The notes beneath the pieces are model-generated. The model worked only from the letters and a program-made list of their open reading frames with translations, searched no databases and was not told the DNA's origin. A stretch of 64,000 nucleotides of DNA from DASYXZ01 sp035946625. Lineage in GTDB: Bacteria > Acidobacteriota > Terriglobia > UBA7540. The stretch is taken from assembly GCA_035946625.1 (NCBI GenBank), contig DASYZE010000092.1, positions 1-64,000 on the forward strand, read 5' to 3'. The position numbers were made by a program, and so were the translations under genes. Shown here piece after piece: positions 18,249 through 27,761 of the stretch (within the stretch, counting starts at the first letter, position 1; each line of letters begins with the position of its first letter).

Positions 18249-18671
18249 ATGAAACGAATTTTGATGGCGTCAGCCATTGCCCTTTTGGCGGTCTTAAGTT
18301 TTGCCCCCGTGGCCTCAGCCCGAGGGCGAGTGTTCATTGGTGGTGGTTACGGATTTTATGGTCCCCGCTTTTACGGCGGGTGGTACGGCCCTGCGTGGTA
18401 CGGCCCCGGCTGGTATGGCTATGGAGGGCCTTACTATTACGGCGCTTACCGGAACACCGGAAACGTAAAGATTGAAACCCACGTGAAGGGGGACTCGATT
18501 TTTGTTGACGGGGGTTACGCGGGAAGAACGGGCAAGCTCAAGAAATTTCCCCTGCGGCCGGGAACGCACACCATTGAATTGCGCGACCGCAGCGGGCACA
18601 CCTATTATCAGGAGCGTGTGGAAGTGATTCGCGGCCGGACCATCGAAGTCAGGCCCGGGTTACGAAGCTAA
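18249..18671 (+). CDS. Secreted Gly/Tyr-rich protein with PEGA-like domain
   Basis: ATG 18249 opens a signal peptide (RILMASAIALLAVLSFAPVASA). Residues ~24-70 are very rich in Gly, Tyr, Trp and Pro (GWYGPAWYGPGWYGYGG). The rest has the PEGA pattern: VKGDSIFVDGGYAGRTGKLKKF, LRPGTHTIELRD, VIRGRTIEVRPGL. PEGA domains are small beta-sandwiches common in cell-surface proteins. 140 residues; monocistronic. Role unknown, possibly envelope structure. Confidence 0.85.
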   Translation: MKRILMASAIALLAVLSFAPVASARGRVFIGGGYGFYGPRFYGGWYGPAWYGPGWYGYGGPYYYGAYRNTGNVKIETHVKGDSIFVDGGYAGRTGKLKKFPLRPGTHTIELRDRSGHTYYQERVEVIRGRTIEVRPGLRS

Positions 18672-19059
18672 GGTCGTGGTCCACATTCCCGGCGGGGTGT
18701 TATCTCCTCATCCAGCCCAGGAATGGCCACGGCCATGTGAGCCCGGGCACTCGCCCACGAGGCCCGGGCTCGGGCGGGGGAGACCAATTTAATGGATTGA
18801 GCTTACTGGCATGCGCCACGATTTGCGGTCACGCCCTATTGTCCCTGGTTTTCCTTAACCGTTGGTCAAAAGTTGTTTTTTTCTTCAGATGGTCAATGTC
18901 TATCCGGAAAGGTTGCAACGTTGGATGGAGTGCAAGACGTAAAATTGGGAGGGCTGCGGCCCTTCTGCCCCACGCCGCCCTCCTTCACTGACGCGGGGCC
19001 AGCCAGTTGGAGCGCCCTTGTGGTCGCCCTGCCAAAATGGGCACGCACCAAGCGTGCCC
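18672..19059. other. Gap without recognisable gene
   Basis: Downstream of the PEGA gene and of the convergent sthA gene. No domain-bearing frame and no clear terminator seen. Confidence 0.45.
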
Positions 19060-20466
19060 CTATCCTTCTTTCAACTTAAATCCGGCCAGATTGCCCAGCC
19101 CATCGTAGGCGGCGGCCTTGTACATTTCCGATAATGTGGGGGCGTTGAAAACGGAATCGATCAGAGCATGGAGGCTGCCTTCGAGCTCGATCACCATCAT
19201 TCCGATGTGGACGAGGTCGGTGGCGTTTTCGCCGATCATGTGGACGCCCAGGAGGCGAAGATTATCGCGTCGGAAAATGAGTTTGAGCAACCCGTGGGTC
19301 TCGCCCACCATTTGTCCGCGGGCGTTATTCTGGTAACGAGCGCGGCCCACCTCATAGGCAATGCCCTTGGTCTTGCACGTCTCCTCGGTTTCGCCCACGG
19401 CGGAAATTTCCGGGATGGTGTAGATGCCGAGAGGCAGCGCTTCCGGCAGGCGTTGCTTGTACTTCAGGTCGAAGGCGTGACACACGGCCACGCGCCCCTG
19501 CTCCATGGAAGTTGAGCCGAGGGCCGGGAAGCCGATCACATCGCCGGCGGCGTAGATATGGGGGACGGAGGTCTGGTAGTGTTCGTTCACGGCCACGGTG
19601 TGGCGCTCAGTGAGATTGATTCCCGCCTTTTCAAGGCCCAGACCTGCTACCGTGGGGGCGCGACCAGTGGAGAGCAGCGCGGTCTCTGTTTCAAGAATCA
19701 TTCCGGACTTCATGGCGACGCAAACGCCGTTGTCATTGGTCTTAACCGATGCGGGGCGGTCATTGAAAATCAACTGAAGGCCGAGAAACTCCAGGCGGTC
19801 CTTGAGCCGGGAGGAAATTTCCAGATCCAGAAAGGGCAGCAGCCGGTCGCCGCCCGCCACCAGGATCACTTTCACGCCCAGCGCGGCAAACATGGAGGCG
19901 TACTCGCAGCCAATCACGCCGCCACCCACCACCACCATGCTGGCGGGTATGCGGTCCATGGCCAGGATGGTGTCCGAGTCGAAGATGAGGCGGTCGTCAA
20001 AGGGAATGTCGGGCGGGCGATGAGGTTGGGAGCCGGTGGCGAGCAGAATGTAGTCCGCCGTCAGAGTTTCCGTGCCCCCGTCGGCCAATTGGACCTGGAT
20101 GGTGTGAGGGTCTTCGAAAGAGGCGGAGCCTTGAAGCACGTCCACGTGATGAGCCAGCAGGTTGCTGAAGACCTTCGTGCGCTCCAGGCTTACCACTTCG
20201 TCTTTGCGGTGCATAAAGTCGCGCACCGTCAGGCCTTTTTGCAGGGAGTAGTCAATGCCGTAGAGGCCCCGTTGCAGCAGCCCGGAATAATAAAGAGCCG
20301 CTTCACGCAAGCACTTGCTGGGGATGGTGCCGGTGTTGACGAAGATGCCGCCCACCCAGCGGCCGCGCTCCACCAAGCCGACTTTTTTGCCAAAATAGGC
20401 CGCTTGGGCGGCGCCCTTCTCGCCCGCCGGTCCGGAACCAATCACCACCAGATCGAATTTTTTCAT
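19060..20466 (-). CDS. sthA: Si-specific (soluble) NAD(P)+ transhydrogenase
   Basis: 468 residues from ATG 20466 (FDLVVIGSGPAGEKGAAQAAYFGKKV, the FAD-binding GxGxxG). The redox-disulfide region of the lipoamide dehydrogenase family is replaced by GGIFVNTGTIPSKCLREA, the SthA version lacking the CxxxxC pair. NAD-binding site VVVGGGVIGCEYASMFAALGV, second FAD motif HIYAAGDVIGFPALGSTS, dimerisation domain at the C-terminus. SthA moves hydride between NADPH and NAD+ in the cytoplasm and balances the two pools. The Cys in IPSKC is unusual but cannot form the missing pair. Transcribed alone. Confidence 0.9.
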   Translation of the reverse strand: MKKFDLVVIGSGPAGEKGAAQAAYFGKKVGLVERGRWVGGIFVNTGTIPSKCLREAALYYSGLLQRGLYGIDYSLQKGLTVRDFMHRKDEVVSLERTKVFSNLLAHHVDVLQGSASFEDPHTIQVQLADGGTETLTADYILLATGSQPHRPPDIPFDDRLIFDSDTILAMDRIPASMVVVGGGVIGCEYASMFAALGVKVILVAGGDRLLPFLDLEISSRLKDRLEFLGLQLIFNDRPASVKTNDNGVCVAMKSGMILETETALLSTGRAPTVAGLGLEKAGINLTERHTVAVNEHYQTSVPHIYAAGDVIGFPALGSTSMEQGRVAVCHAFDLKYKQRLPEALPLGIYTIPEISAVGETEETCKTKGIAYEVGRARYQNNARGQMVGETHGLLKLIFRRDNLRLLGVHMIGENATDLVHIGMMVIELEGSLHALIDSVFNAPTLSEMYKAAAYDGLGNLAGFKLKEG

Positions 20467-20713
20467 GGTTTGTCTTTCCGCCCTAGGGGTGGAAACAAGC
20501 GGCACTCTCGGTTGCTGTCATGGAGCCGGAAAACGGATACGCAGGCTGGCTTGCCCAATGACCGGCCCCGGTTCGTCGCATGTATCATAAGGCAGTTGGC
20601 ACGCGGTAGCGTGCAAAAAATGCAGGTGAGACTCTCTAACGAGATGGGTTTCGGCGTTGACAGCCGGCTGCAGAGGGCTTCTAACCAGGCGGGGAGGCTT
20701 GAGTGCAAAACAA

Positions 20714-20808
20714 ATGATGAATTATAAACTATGAATATTATTATTTAATATTACTGTAAATTAGATATCCTCAGTTAACAATTTATAATTTATAATTCAT
20801 AATTCATT
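20714..20808. repeat. AT-rich heptad repeats in inverted arrangement
   Basis: 20714-20737 carries 7-base units ATGAATT/ATAAACT; 20777-20808 carries AATTTAT/AATTCAT units, the reverse complement of the first type. The pair could fold into a long AT hairpin. The right arm overlaps the TGA stop codon (20806-20804) of the ADOP gene. Markedly AT-rich against its surroundings. Confidence 0.8.
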
Positions 20809-23230
20809 CGTATCTTAACGCCACCATGGGGTCAACTTTCGTTGCCCGGCGGGCGGGAACGTAGCAGGCGGCCAGAGCGACCGCCACCAGCACCAGCGAG
20901 GCAAGAGCGAAAGTGGCCGGATCGGTGGGTTGCACGCCGTAAAGCAGGCTGGCGATGAAGCGCGACAGGCCCCACGCGCCCGCCAGGCCGCCGGCCACGC
21001 CCGCCAGGGCGATGCGCGCGCCTTCGCGCAGCACCATGCCCAGAACATCCTTGCTTCTTGCGCCCAGTGCCATGCGGATGCCCAGTTCGTGAGTGCGCTG
21101 CGCCACGGAATGGGCAATCACGCCGTAGATGCCCACCGCGGCCAGCAGCAGCGCCAGTGCGGCGAAGAGGCCGAGCAGCAAGGCTACGAAGCGTTGCTGA
21201 GAGGAGGACTCAAAGACCACATCCGACAATTCGCGCGGGTCATAGATCGGCAATTGATTGTCGATTTCATGAATGGCGGCGCTCACGGCGGAAAGCTGGC
21301 TCAGAGGCGGGACGGAGGCTCGAACCACCAGCGTCCCCCCCGAGTTAAAGCTCTGAAATTGGGAAAAGTAGGCTTCGGGAGCAGGATGATCCTGGTCCAG
21401 GCCGTATTCGCGCACGTCACCTACCACGCCCACCACCGTAATCCATTTGGGCTTCTGGTAATCGTGGGCGAAGTGCTTGCCGAGGGGATCCTGGTTGGGC
21501 CAAAACCGGTTGGCCATGGTCTGGTTGATGATGGCGGCCTCGGGAGCGTCGGCATTGTCGCGCAGATTGAAGTCGCGGCCCTTGAGCAAGGGAATCCGAA
21601 GCGTCCTGAAGTAATCCGGCGTCACCCAGCACCACTCCACTAGCGGACTGGACCACATGTTTTTGGGAAGGGGCTGGCCTTCCACGTACACCACCCCGTT
21701 GCTTCCGCCCTGGAGCGGCAACGCGGAAGTGAACGAAACGGAATTTACTCCGGGAAGGTTTTGAAGGCGCTGCTGTGCCTGCTCATAAAATGCGGACGTA
21801 TCCTGTTTCTTCGGATATCGGGCATCGGGGAGCGAAAGTCTCGCCGTAAAGACATTTTGAGCATCGAACCCCGGCTGTACTCCGAGCAATCGAACCATGC
21901 TCTTGATGGCCAGTCCCGCACCCACGGACATCATGAGGGCAAGTGCAAGTTCTGCGGTGGTCAGCAGGCTTCGGGAGAAACGATGCGGAGCCGTCATGGT
22001 TCGGGTGCTTTCCTTGAGAGTATCATGGAGGTCGGGTTGGGAGGATTGGATTGCAGGGATAAGTCCGGCCACGCTCCCGGCGAGGAATGCGAAAAGGAAA
22101 GTGAAAAATAAGACAGAGCTATCCAGCTTGACCGATACGATTTCCGGAATATAGCCGGGGGGCGCGGCATGCAGAAGCAGGCGGAGGGTCGCCTCGCCCA
22201 CCAACACGCCCAGAGAGCCCCCCACGACGAAGAGCAGCACGCCCTCGGTGAGCAATTGGAGGATCAGCCTCCACCTGCTACACCCGAGCGCCGCCCGGAC
22301 CGCCAGCTCGCGCTGGCGTCCCACCGCTTTGGCCAGCATCAGGTTGGCTACGTTCACGCAGGCGATGAGGGTGAGGAATCCCACCGTAACGAACAGCACC
22401 AGCAGGGCGGGGCGGACGCGCTCGGTCAAGCGGGCCTGAAGGCCCACTACTTTTGCTTCCACCCCGGCGTTCGTATCTGGATATTGCTGGGTCAGTTGAT
22501 GGGCGATCGTTTCCATATCCGCGCTGGCGCGCTCAAGAGTCACGCCGCTTCTCATCCGTCCCAGCACCCACATCCAATGATTGCCGCGTGACTTCCGCCA
22601 ATCAGGCGACTGAAGATTGAGCGGAATCCAAAACTCAGGCTTGTTGCCCCAAATGTGCGGAAACTCAAATTCGCGCGGCATGACGCCGGCCACGATGTAG
22701 GGACGCCCTTTCAGGGTGATTTTGCGGCCCACCGCACTGCGCTCGCCGCCGAAGGCGCGCTGCCACAGGCCGTAGCTGAGAATCACCACGCCATCGTGTC
22801 CAGGCTGGGTTTCGTCATCAGTGAAATTGCGGCCCAACGCCGGTGTAGCGCCGAGCATAGGGAAAATTTCAGGCGAGACTTCAAAGCCTTCAAGCTGCAA
22901 CGGTTCCGAGGTGCCGGTGAGCGTGGCGCCCGTAACCGTAACTGCCGCCATAATGTCAAATACCTTGTTCTGCGCTTTCCAATCCACAAAGTCCGGGCCA
23001 GTGTCGGGGTATAGATTTCCCGGCCCGCTCGGCTCCGTCTCCCAAATAGTGACCAGCCGGGCGGCGTCATGATAAGGCAACGGCTTTAGAAGAACAGCAT
23101 TCACCACGCTGAAGATGGCGGTGTTCACTCCAATCCCGAGCGCCAGCGTGAGCAAGGCAACCACCGTGAAGCTGGGGCTCTTGCCCAACATGCGGAGGGC
23201 GTATTTTAAATTCTGGATGATTGTGGTCAT
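20804..23230 (-). CDS. ADOP-type ABC transporter permease (MacB/FtsX family)
   Basis: 808 residues: N-terminal helix (SFTVVALLTLALGIGVNTAIFSVVNAVLL), MacB-like periplasmic domain (VVILSYGLWQRAFGG, VAGVMPREFEFP), FtsX domain (LLVLFVTVGFLTLIACVNVANLMLA, RQRELAVRAALGCSR), then a second periplasmic/FtsX half ending RRATKVDPMVALRYE. This duplicated layout of ~800 residues is the Acidobacterial Duplicated Orphan Permease family, usually without an adjacent ATPase, and none is seen here. Probably works as a mechanotransmission-type permease rather than a classical importer. Regulation not visible. Confidence 0.92.
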   Translation of the reverse strand: MTTIIQNLKYALRMLGKSPSFTVVALLTLALGIGVNTAIFSVVNAVLLKPLPYHDAARLVTIWETEPSGPGNLYPDTGPDFVDWKAQNKVFDIMAAVTVTGATLTGTSEPLQLEGFEVSPEIFPMLGATPALGRNFTDDETQPGHDGVVILSYGLWQRAFGGERSAVGRKITLKGRPYIVAGVMPREFEFPHIWGNKPEFWIPLNLQSPDWRKSRGNHWMWVLGRMRSGVTLERASADMETIAHQLTQQYPDTNAGVEAKVVGLQARLTERVRPALLVLFVTVGFLTLIACVNVANLMLAKAVGRQRELAVRAALGCSRWRLILQLLTEGVLLFVVGGSLGVLVGEATLRLLLHAAPPGYIPEIVSVKLDSSVLFFTFLFAFLAGSVAGLIPAIQSSQPDLHDTLKESTRTMTAPHRFSRSLLTTAELALALMMSVGAGLAIKSMVRLLGVQPGFDAQNVFTARLSLPDARYPKKQDTSAFYEQAQQRLQNLPGVNSVSFTSALPLQGGSNGVVYVEGQPLPKNMWSSPLVEWCWVTPDYFRTLRIPLLKGRDFNLRDNADAPEAAIINQTMANRFWPNQDPLGKHFAHDYQKPKWITVVGVVGDVREYGLDQDHPAPEAYFSQFQSFNSGGTLVVRASVPPLSQLSAVSAAIHEIDNQLPIYDPRELSDVVFESSSQQRFVALLLGLFAALALLLAAVGIYGVIAHSVAQRTHELGIRMALGARSKDVLGMVLREGARIALAGVAGGLAGAWGLSRFIASLLYGVQPTDPATFALASLVLVAVALAACYVPARRATKVDPMVALRYE

Positions 23231-23274
23231 AAGGCGCCGCCTTCAGCCGCGAAGGCTTCTTTTTCTAATCCACA

Positions 23275-23350
23275 ATTGAGTGATTGGGCGATTGTTTGAT
23301 TTAAGGCAGAAGACCCTTCTCAGATTTTTTGAATCGCCCAATCACTCAAT
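23275..23350. repeat. Perfect 19-base inverted repeat built of octads
   Basis: ATTGAGTGATTGGGCGATT (23275-23293) is repeated exactly inverted at 23332-23350, with 38 bases between. The arms consist of the same TTGAGTGA octad type as at 13051. It separates the ADOP gene from the DUF4097-like gene and ends four bases before the latter's stop. Confidence 0.9.
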
Positions 23351-23354
23351 CCTT

Positions 23355-24254
23355 CTACAGGTTTCCCCGGTCCGAATCTACCGAGACGGGTCCATTCACG
23401 GTGGACATTCGAATCGTGGGATTTGCGCCGCCGAATTCGATGTAGCGATTGTCATCGTCCCAGGTTCGATTGGATTTGCTGCATTGCGTGGCGTGGCAGC
23501 TCACGGGAGATCGGCCGGACATTTCCACACGCACGCCGGACTCGAAGTTAGCGGGTACTTCAAGCGAGAGAGGGCCGTTTTCGGTGTGCGCGGTGACTCC
23601 TCCGGCGCCCCAACGGTTGCCGGCCAGAGCGACGCTGATGGGTCCGTTCTGGGTTTCGAGTTTAAGGGCTCCGCCGTTGCCAGACATGCTGATGGGCCCG
23701 TTGACGGTGTGGGAGTCTATTTCTCCCGAGCAGTTCTTTACCGAGATTGGACCATTCTCGCTGTGTGCCGCTACTTTGCCGGAGAGGTCGCGCAAGCCGA
23801 TGGGTCCGTTGTGCGCTTCCAAGCTCAGGTTTGACCCCTTGGGAGCTTTGACGATCAGATAAACCGTCCACTCCGAATCCCCGGGGCCGTTGGCCGTCAC
23901 TTGACTGCCGCTGACCGAAACGGAGATTTCTTTCAGCAGGCCGTCACTCGCGGCGCCCTTGCAGGCGGTGACGGAGTAATCATTTCCCGTCCATCCCACC
24001 ACTTGAAGGCCGCCGTTCCGGGCGGCGTCCACTTCGAGAGGGGCGGCAGAGTTCGGAACGGTGAAATGTTGCTCGGCCCGCGCGGCGTCGTGACCTTCAT
24101 ACTCGAAATTGAGGTCATCACATGAATTCACCATGCCGTGACTGTGTGTGGAGAGGCCGTCGCGGTAATGTCTTGCCTGAACTTTACCCGTGTTGAAAAG
24201 GATGGCAGCCGCCGTTGAGCACGCCGCCAGAGTCCAAAGCATTCGATTTTTCAT
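23355..24254 (-). CDS. DUF4097-like secreted beta-repeat protein
   Basis: 299 residues, signal peptide MLWTLAACSTAAAILFNTGKVQA. The mature protein repeats the phrase NGPI/ENGPIS/VNGPISM/QNGPISV at ~15-20 residue intervals, a beta-helix-like pattern of the DUF4097 family. Two Cys in SCHATQC could form a disulfide. It lies 124 bases upstream of the ADOP gene on the same strand, so the pair may be co-transcribed through the inverted repeat. Function unknown. Confidence 0.85.
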   Translation of the reverse strand: MKNRMLWTLAACSTAAAILFNTGKVQARHYRDGLSTHSHGMVNSCDDLNFEYEGHDAARAEQHFTVPNSAAPLEVDAARNGGLQVVGWTGNDYSVTACKGAASDGLLKEISVSVSGSQVTANGPGDSEWTVYLIVKAPKGSNLSLEAHNGPIGLRDLSGKVAAHSENGPISVKNCSGEIDSHTVNGPISMSGNGGALKLETQNGPISVALAGNRWGAGGVTAHTENGPLSLEVPANFESGVRVEMSGRSPVSCHATQCSKSNRTWDDDNRYIEFGGANPTIRMSTVNGPVSVDSDRGNL

Positions 24255-24467
24255 TGTGAATTTCCTCCCGTTCCATTTGATAGACGCGCAAGGGGAGAAA
24301 TAGTTAGGTGGAAGACAAGATTAATTATGAATGCCGAAGTATGAAGTATGGATTGACGACGCTGCGGGGGAACATCCGGAAATGGGCAGGGCACATGTGT
24401 GGCCTTTCCTGATGGAAAGGCTCCGATTTAAGTCTTGCCTGAAGCGTCCACTGTTGAAAAACTCGCG

Positions 24468-25340
24468 CTACATAAACGGCTGGTGGATGGCGGGGCGGAG
24501 CGAAAGGGCGCGGCTCAAATCGGCTTTCAGGATTTTGATGGCCTGCGCCGGAGTGCTGACGAAGCTGATCAGTTTCATGTCCGCGCGGGCCACGGTGCCG
24601 CTTTGGATCATTACCTCAAAATTGATGACCCGCTTCCAGTATTTTTCGCCGTAGAGGATGATGGAGGCGCGGTTCCTCATTTTATTGGTTTGCAGCAAGG
24701 TGAGAAATTCCCACATTTCGTCCATGGTGCCAAAACCGCCGGGGAAAACGATCAGTGCCTGAGCGGGTTGCGCGAACCAGAGCTTGCGCATGAAAAAGTA
24801 TTTGAATTGCAAACTCAATTCCGGAGTGATGAAGGGATTGGGCATCTGCTCCATGGGCAGGGTGATGTTCAAGCCGACGGATTTGCCGCCTGCCTCGGCG
24901 GCGCCACGGTTGGCGGCCTCCATGATGCCGGGCCCACCTCCCGAGCACACCACCAGGAAATTGGGGCCGTGCTTGAGGGAGAGCGACCACACGGTAAGCA
25001 GGCGGGACACCTCGCGGCATTCCTCGTAATAGCGCGACATCTGGACGGCGCGCCGGGCGGCGCCAATCTCCGCCGCGGTGGCGCGCGCGCCGCCATTCCT
25101 GGACTTCCGCGTGAGTTCGTTCAATTTCCGCACCGCGACGTCGCGGGGCAATATACGGGCGGAGCCGAAGAAAACCACGGTATTCTTGACGCCTTCGCGG
25201 CGCAGGCGCGCCTGCGGCTCCAGATATTCGGCCAGGATGCGCAGCGAGCGCGCATCATTGCTCTCCAGAAACCTGTAATTGTGGTAGGACAATTCCGGCA
25301 AATGATTACGAAACTCCTGCGTTTTTCTTTTGGGGGGCAT
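24468..25340 (-). CDS. LOG family protein (Rossmann fold, nucleotide phosphoribohydrolase-like)
   Basis: ATG 25340 (MPPKRKTQEFRNHLPELSY) preferred over an upstream ATG since the core begins here. Motifs: VVFFGSARILP, FLVVCSGGGPGIMEAANRGAAEAGG, ALIVFPGGFGTMDEMWEFLTL, IILYGEKYWKRVINF. The PGGxGTxxE motif identifies the LOG/TIGR00730 family. Members act as nucleotide 5'-monophosphate nucleosidases, some in cytokinin activation; the longer N-terminus (~80 residues) is typical of the PpnN-like or uncharacterised bacterial branch. About 290 residues. Monocistronic. Confidence 0.88.
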   Translation of the reverse strand: MPPKRKTQEFRNHLPELSYHNYRFLESNDARSLRILAEYLEPQARLRREGVKNTVVFFGSARILPRDVAVRKLNELTRKSRNGGARATAAEIGAARRAVQMSRYYEECREVSRLLTVWSLSLKHGPNFLVVCSGGGPGIMEAANRGAAEAGGKSVGLNITLPMEQMPNPFITPELSLQFKYFFMRKLWFAQPAQALIVFPGGFGTMDEMWEFLTLLQTNKMRNRASIILYGEKYWKRVINFEVMIQSGTVARADMKLISFVSTPAQAIKILKADLSRALSLRPAIHQPFM

Positions 25341-25774
25341 AGTGTCTGTCGGCTCGCCGGCCGTTTTAATTGAAAGTCCGCGGCAAAGGGCTCGCGGACC
25401 CCGCGGCAAATTCCATACCGGGGTAGATTTCTTCAAACGACTGCCCGCTGTCAACTGTTAATTTGGACCATCGCCCGCAGGTTCGGTGGTTTTCAAACCA
25501 TCCCTCCAAGTCTTTTTTCGCGCCCTCGGCTCCACCGGCCGAGTGAACGCGAGTGGTGGTCTTATTCGGGATCGGATCCCTTTTGAATCACCCGAACGTC
25601 CCTGCTTTTCCCGATGCCTTGGCGGTGGATTCCCGCTTGCGCGGGAACGACATCATGGGGGATCTCGCGGCACGCCCATGAACCCAATACTTGCGCGCGC
25701 TAACTTGCGCCACGATTTTGAATGAGGTAAGGTGAAATTCAATTCATTCCGGATTCGATGGGTGGAGGCACACG
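25341..25774. other. Intergenic gap with one palindromic repeat
   Basis: No gene supported. A palindrome ATTCCCGCTTGCGCGGGAA at 25629-25647 belongs to the same family as the paired copies at 32759-32845. The ribosome site GTGGAGG for the next gene is at 25762-25768. Confidence 0.55.
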
Positions 25775-26671
25775 GTGAAAAGAACTCTGATGGATCGGCG
25801 ATCTTTTCTGGGAGCGGCCACCGGCTCGCTGGCGCTCAGCCGCATGTCGACGCCCGCACGCGCCAATCTGGCCGGTGAACGCGGCCTTCGCCTTTCCACC
25901 ACCTGGTGGCTGGTGAGCCAAATGCCGGTGCCGGACGCCCTGGCCTTGCTGGCGCGCCTGGGCTACGACGGTTACGAAATGTTCGACTGGCGCGACGCCA
26001 AGCAACTCGATACTTTCATCAGCCTCAAGGACAAATATCCTCTTCATTGCGAGTGCCTGGTGGGGAACAAAGGGGTGACGGCGCCGGGATGCGGGTTGGT
26101 AAATCCGCGCGAGCGCGAGGAGTTTCTGCACCAGATGAGCATGGCGGTTGAGGCGGCGAAAAAGATGGACAGCCCGCAACTGGTCACGCTAACCGGAAAC
26201 GAGCTCGGCGGCATGCCGCGCTCCGAACAGATGACGAATGCTGTGCAAGCCCTGCGCGCCGCCGCTCCCATGCTGGAAAAGAACGGAATCACTGCCGTGG
26301 TTGAGATCCTGAACACCTACGTGAATCACGCCGGCTACTTCCTCTATCGCGTTCGCGACGGAGCGGAAATGATCGACCGGGTGGGCAGCCCCAACGTCAA
26401 GCTGTTGTTTGACATTTATCACGTTCAGATTATGGAAGGGAATTTGATCGAAAACATTCGTTCCAACATTGACCGCATCGGACACTTCCACATTGGCGAC
26501 GTTCCGGGACGACACGAGCCGGGAACGGGTGAGATTAATTACCGCAACGTCTTCAGGGCCATATACGAGCTGGGAGACAGGTACAAAGGTTCGGCGGCCC
26601 TGGAGTACAGCCCCCTGGCGCCGGTGGATGAAAATCTGGCCGCCATGCGGAAAATGGCGAACTTCATCTGA
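25775..26671 (+). CDS. TIM-barrel isomerase, hydroxypyruvate-isomerase-like, Tat-type leader
   Basis: GTG 25775, six bases after GTGGAGG. Leader MDRRSFLGAATGSLALSRM looks like a twin-arginine signal, and a TatA gene is at 41316. The body is an AP-endonuclease-2-type TIM barrel: LARLGYDGYEMFDWRD, VTLTGNELGGMPRSEQ, GITAVVEILNTYVNHAGYFL, VKLLFDIYHVQIMEGNLI, GHFHIGDVPGRHEPGTGEINY. These segments match hydroxypyruvate isomerase/sugar-phosphate isomerase relatives, with the metal-binding Glu/Asp/His visible. 298 residues. The exported location, if real, argues for a sugar-processing role outside the cytoplasm. Confidence 0.85.
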   Translation: MKRTLMDRRSFLGAATGSLALSRMSTPARANLAGERGLRLSTTWWLVSQMPVPDALALLARLGYDGYEMFDWRDAKQLDTFISLKDKYPLHCECLVGNKGVTAPGCGLVNPREREEFLHQMSMAVEAAKKMDSPQLVTLTGNELGGMPRSEQMTNAVQALRAAAPMLEKNGITAVVEILNTYVNHAGYFLYRVRDGAEMIDRVGSPNVKLLFDIYHVQIMEGNLIENIRSNIDRIGHFHIGDVPGRHEPGTGEINYRNVFRAIYELGDRYKGSAALEYSPLAPVDENLAAMRKMANFI

Positions 26672-26738
26672 CATGAGCAAAAGGCGGACAGACTCCCGGG
26701 TCCGGTTGTAATACGGTCTTCAAATGGACTGATTCTCC

Positions 26739-27761
26739 GTGGGCCGAATTTACGGATTTATTTCGGATGGAAATTTCAGGGCGGGCGCTAAGTCTCTCCC
26801 CTACCCGGCAATTCGTCGGCTGGGCGCGGCTTGCATTTTCATGTGGGGGCTGGCCGCCTCCGCCATTTTATTCTCCTTCATCGCCCTGGGTGCAGACCAA
26901 AAGGACAAAGCCGCCTCACTCTCCTCCTACCATAACGCCCGGCCCATCGTCGAATGGTCCGACGGGGAAGTGGTCAGAAAAATGCCGGAGCTCCGGGGAA
27001 TGGAGCCCGCCCAAAATCAGGAACCTCTGCCGGATATTCTGCGCAAAGTGGGGGAGAAAGTTCAGGCGTTTTTCCATAACCTCATTAGTACCGCCTCCGT
27101 GGAGGACATTCATCAGGAAAGGACGGGGATCAACAACAGCGCGAGCTTGAACTCGATGAGGTTGAACTATCTCCTCCTGGCGTCTCCGGACCAGAAGGGC
27201 CCCGGCCTGCGCGAATATCGCACCGATTCCAGGGGCAAGCCCGCCGTACTCCGCAGCAAATCCGGGAAGTTTATTCTCACCAGCGGCTTTGCCGCTGTCT
27301 CCATCTACTTCGACCCCAAATATCAGGCGAATTCGCAATTTCGATTCCTCGGTAAGAAGATGGTCAACGACCGAGAGATCTTGCTGGTGGCATTCGCGCA
27401 GCGGCCCGACCCGAAATATTCCCTGGGTGGTTTCACATCCCTCGAAGGGTCAGTTCCAGTTCTGGTTCAGGGCCTCGCCTGGATTGACCCGGCTGATTTC
27501 CAGATCGTGCGCATGAGGACTGACCTGCTGGAGCCCCAGAACAAGGTCAGCCTGGAACGCCTGACCACGGATGTGACATTTCGCGAAGTCCGATTTAAGG
27601 GTTCGCAGGCCGCCATGTGGTTGCCACGCGAGGTGGACGTCACCGTGATTTACCAATACACGACCTACCGGAACCAGCACCTCTATTCGGATTACAAATT
27701 GTTCAACGTCGAAGCCGGATCAAAAGCGGGAGGCAAGGCTTCCGACAGGAGCCCGGAGTGA
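26739..27761 (+). CDS. Exported hypothetical protein, first of a paralogous pair
   Basis: 340 residues from a GTG start, with a membrane/export helix (AACIFMWGLAASAILFSFIALG). Shares with the next gene the segment PDILRKVGEKVQAFFHNL, followed by LNYLLLASPD, EYRTDSRGKPA, GLAWIDPADFQIVRMRTDLL, TTDVTFREVRFKG, MWLPREVDV and NQHLYSDYKLF. The second half is reminiscent of LolA/outer-membrane-lipoprotein-sorting-like beta sheets, but I do not recognise the family. Stop codon overlaps the GTG of the next gene. Confidence 0.8.
   Translation: MGRIYGFISDGNFRAGAKSLPYPAIRRLGAACIFMWGLAASAILFSFIALGADQKDKAASLSSYHNARPIVEWSDGEVVRKMPELRGMEPAQNQEPLPDILRKVGEKVQAFFHNLISTASVEDIHQERTGINNSASLNSMRLNYLLLASPDQKGPGLREYRTDSRGKPAVLRSKSGKFILTSGFAAVSIYFDPKYQANSQFRFLGKKMVNDREILLVAFAQRPDPKYSLGGFTSLEGSVPVLVQGLAWIDPADFQIVRMRTDLLEPQNKVSLERLTTDVTFREVRFKGSQAAMWLPREVDVTVIYQYTTYRNQHLYSDYKLFNVEAGSKAGGKASDRSPE

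Noticed and set aside
19558..20727. 389-residue open frame on the plus strand
   Set aside because: Antisense of sthA, His/Gln/Ala-rich as expected for the reverse of a GC-rich gene.
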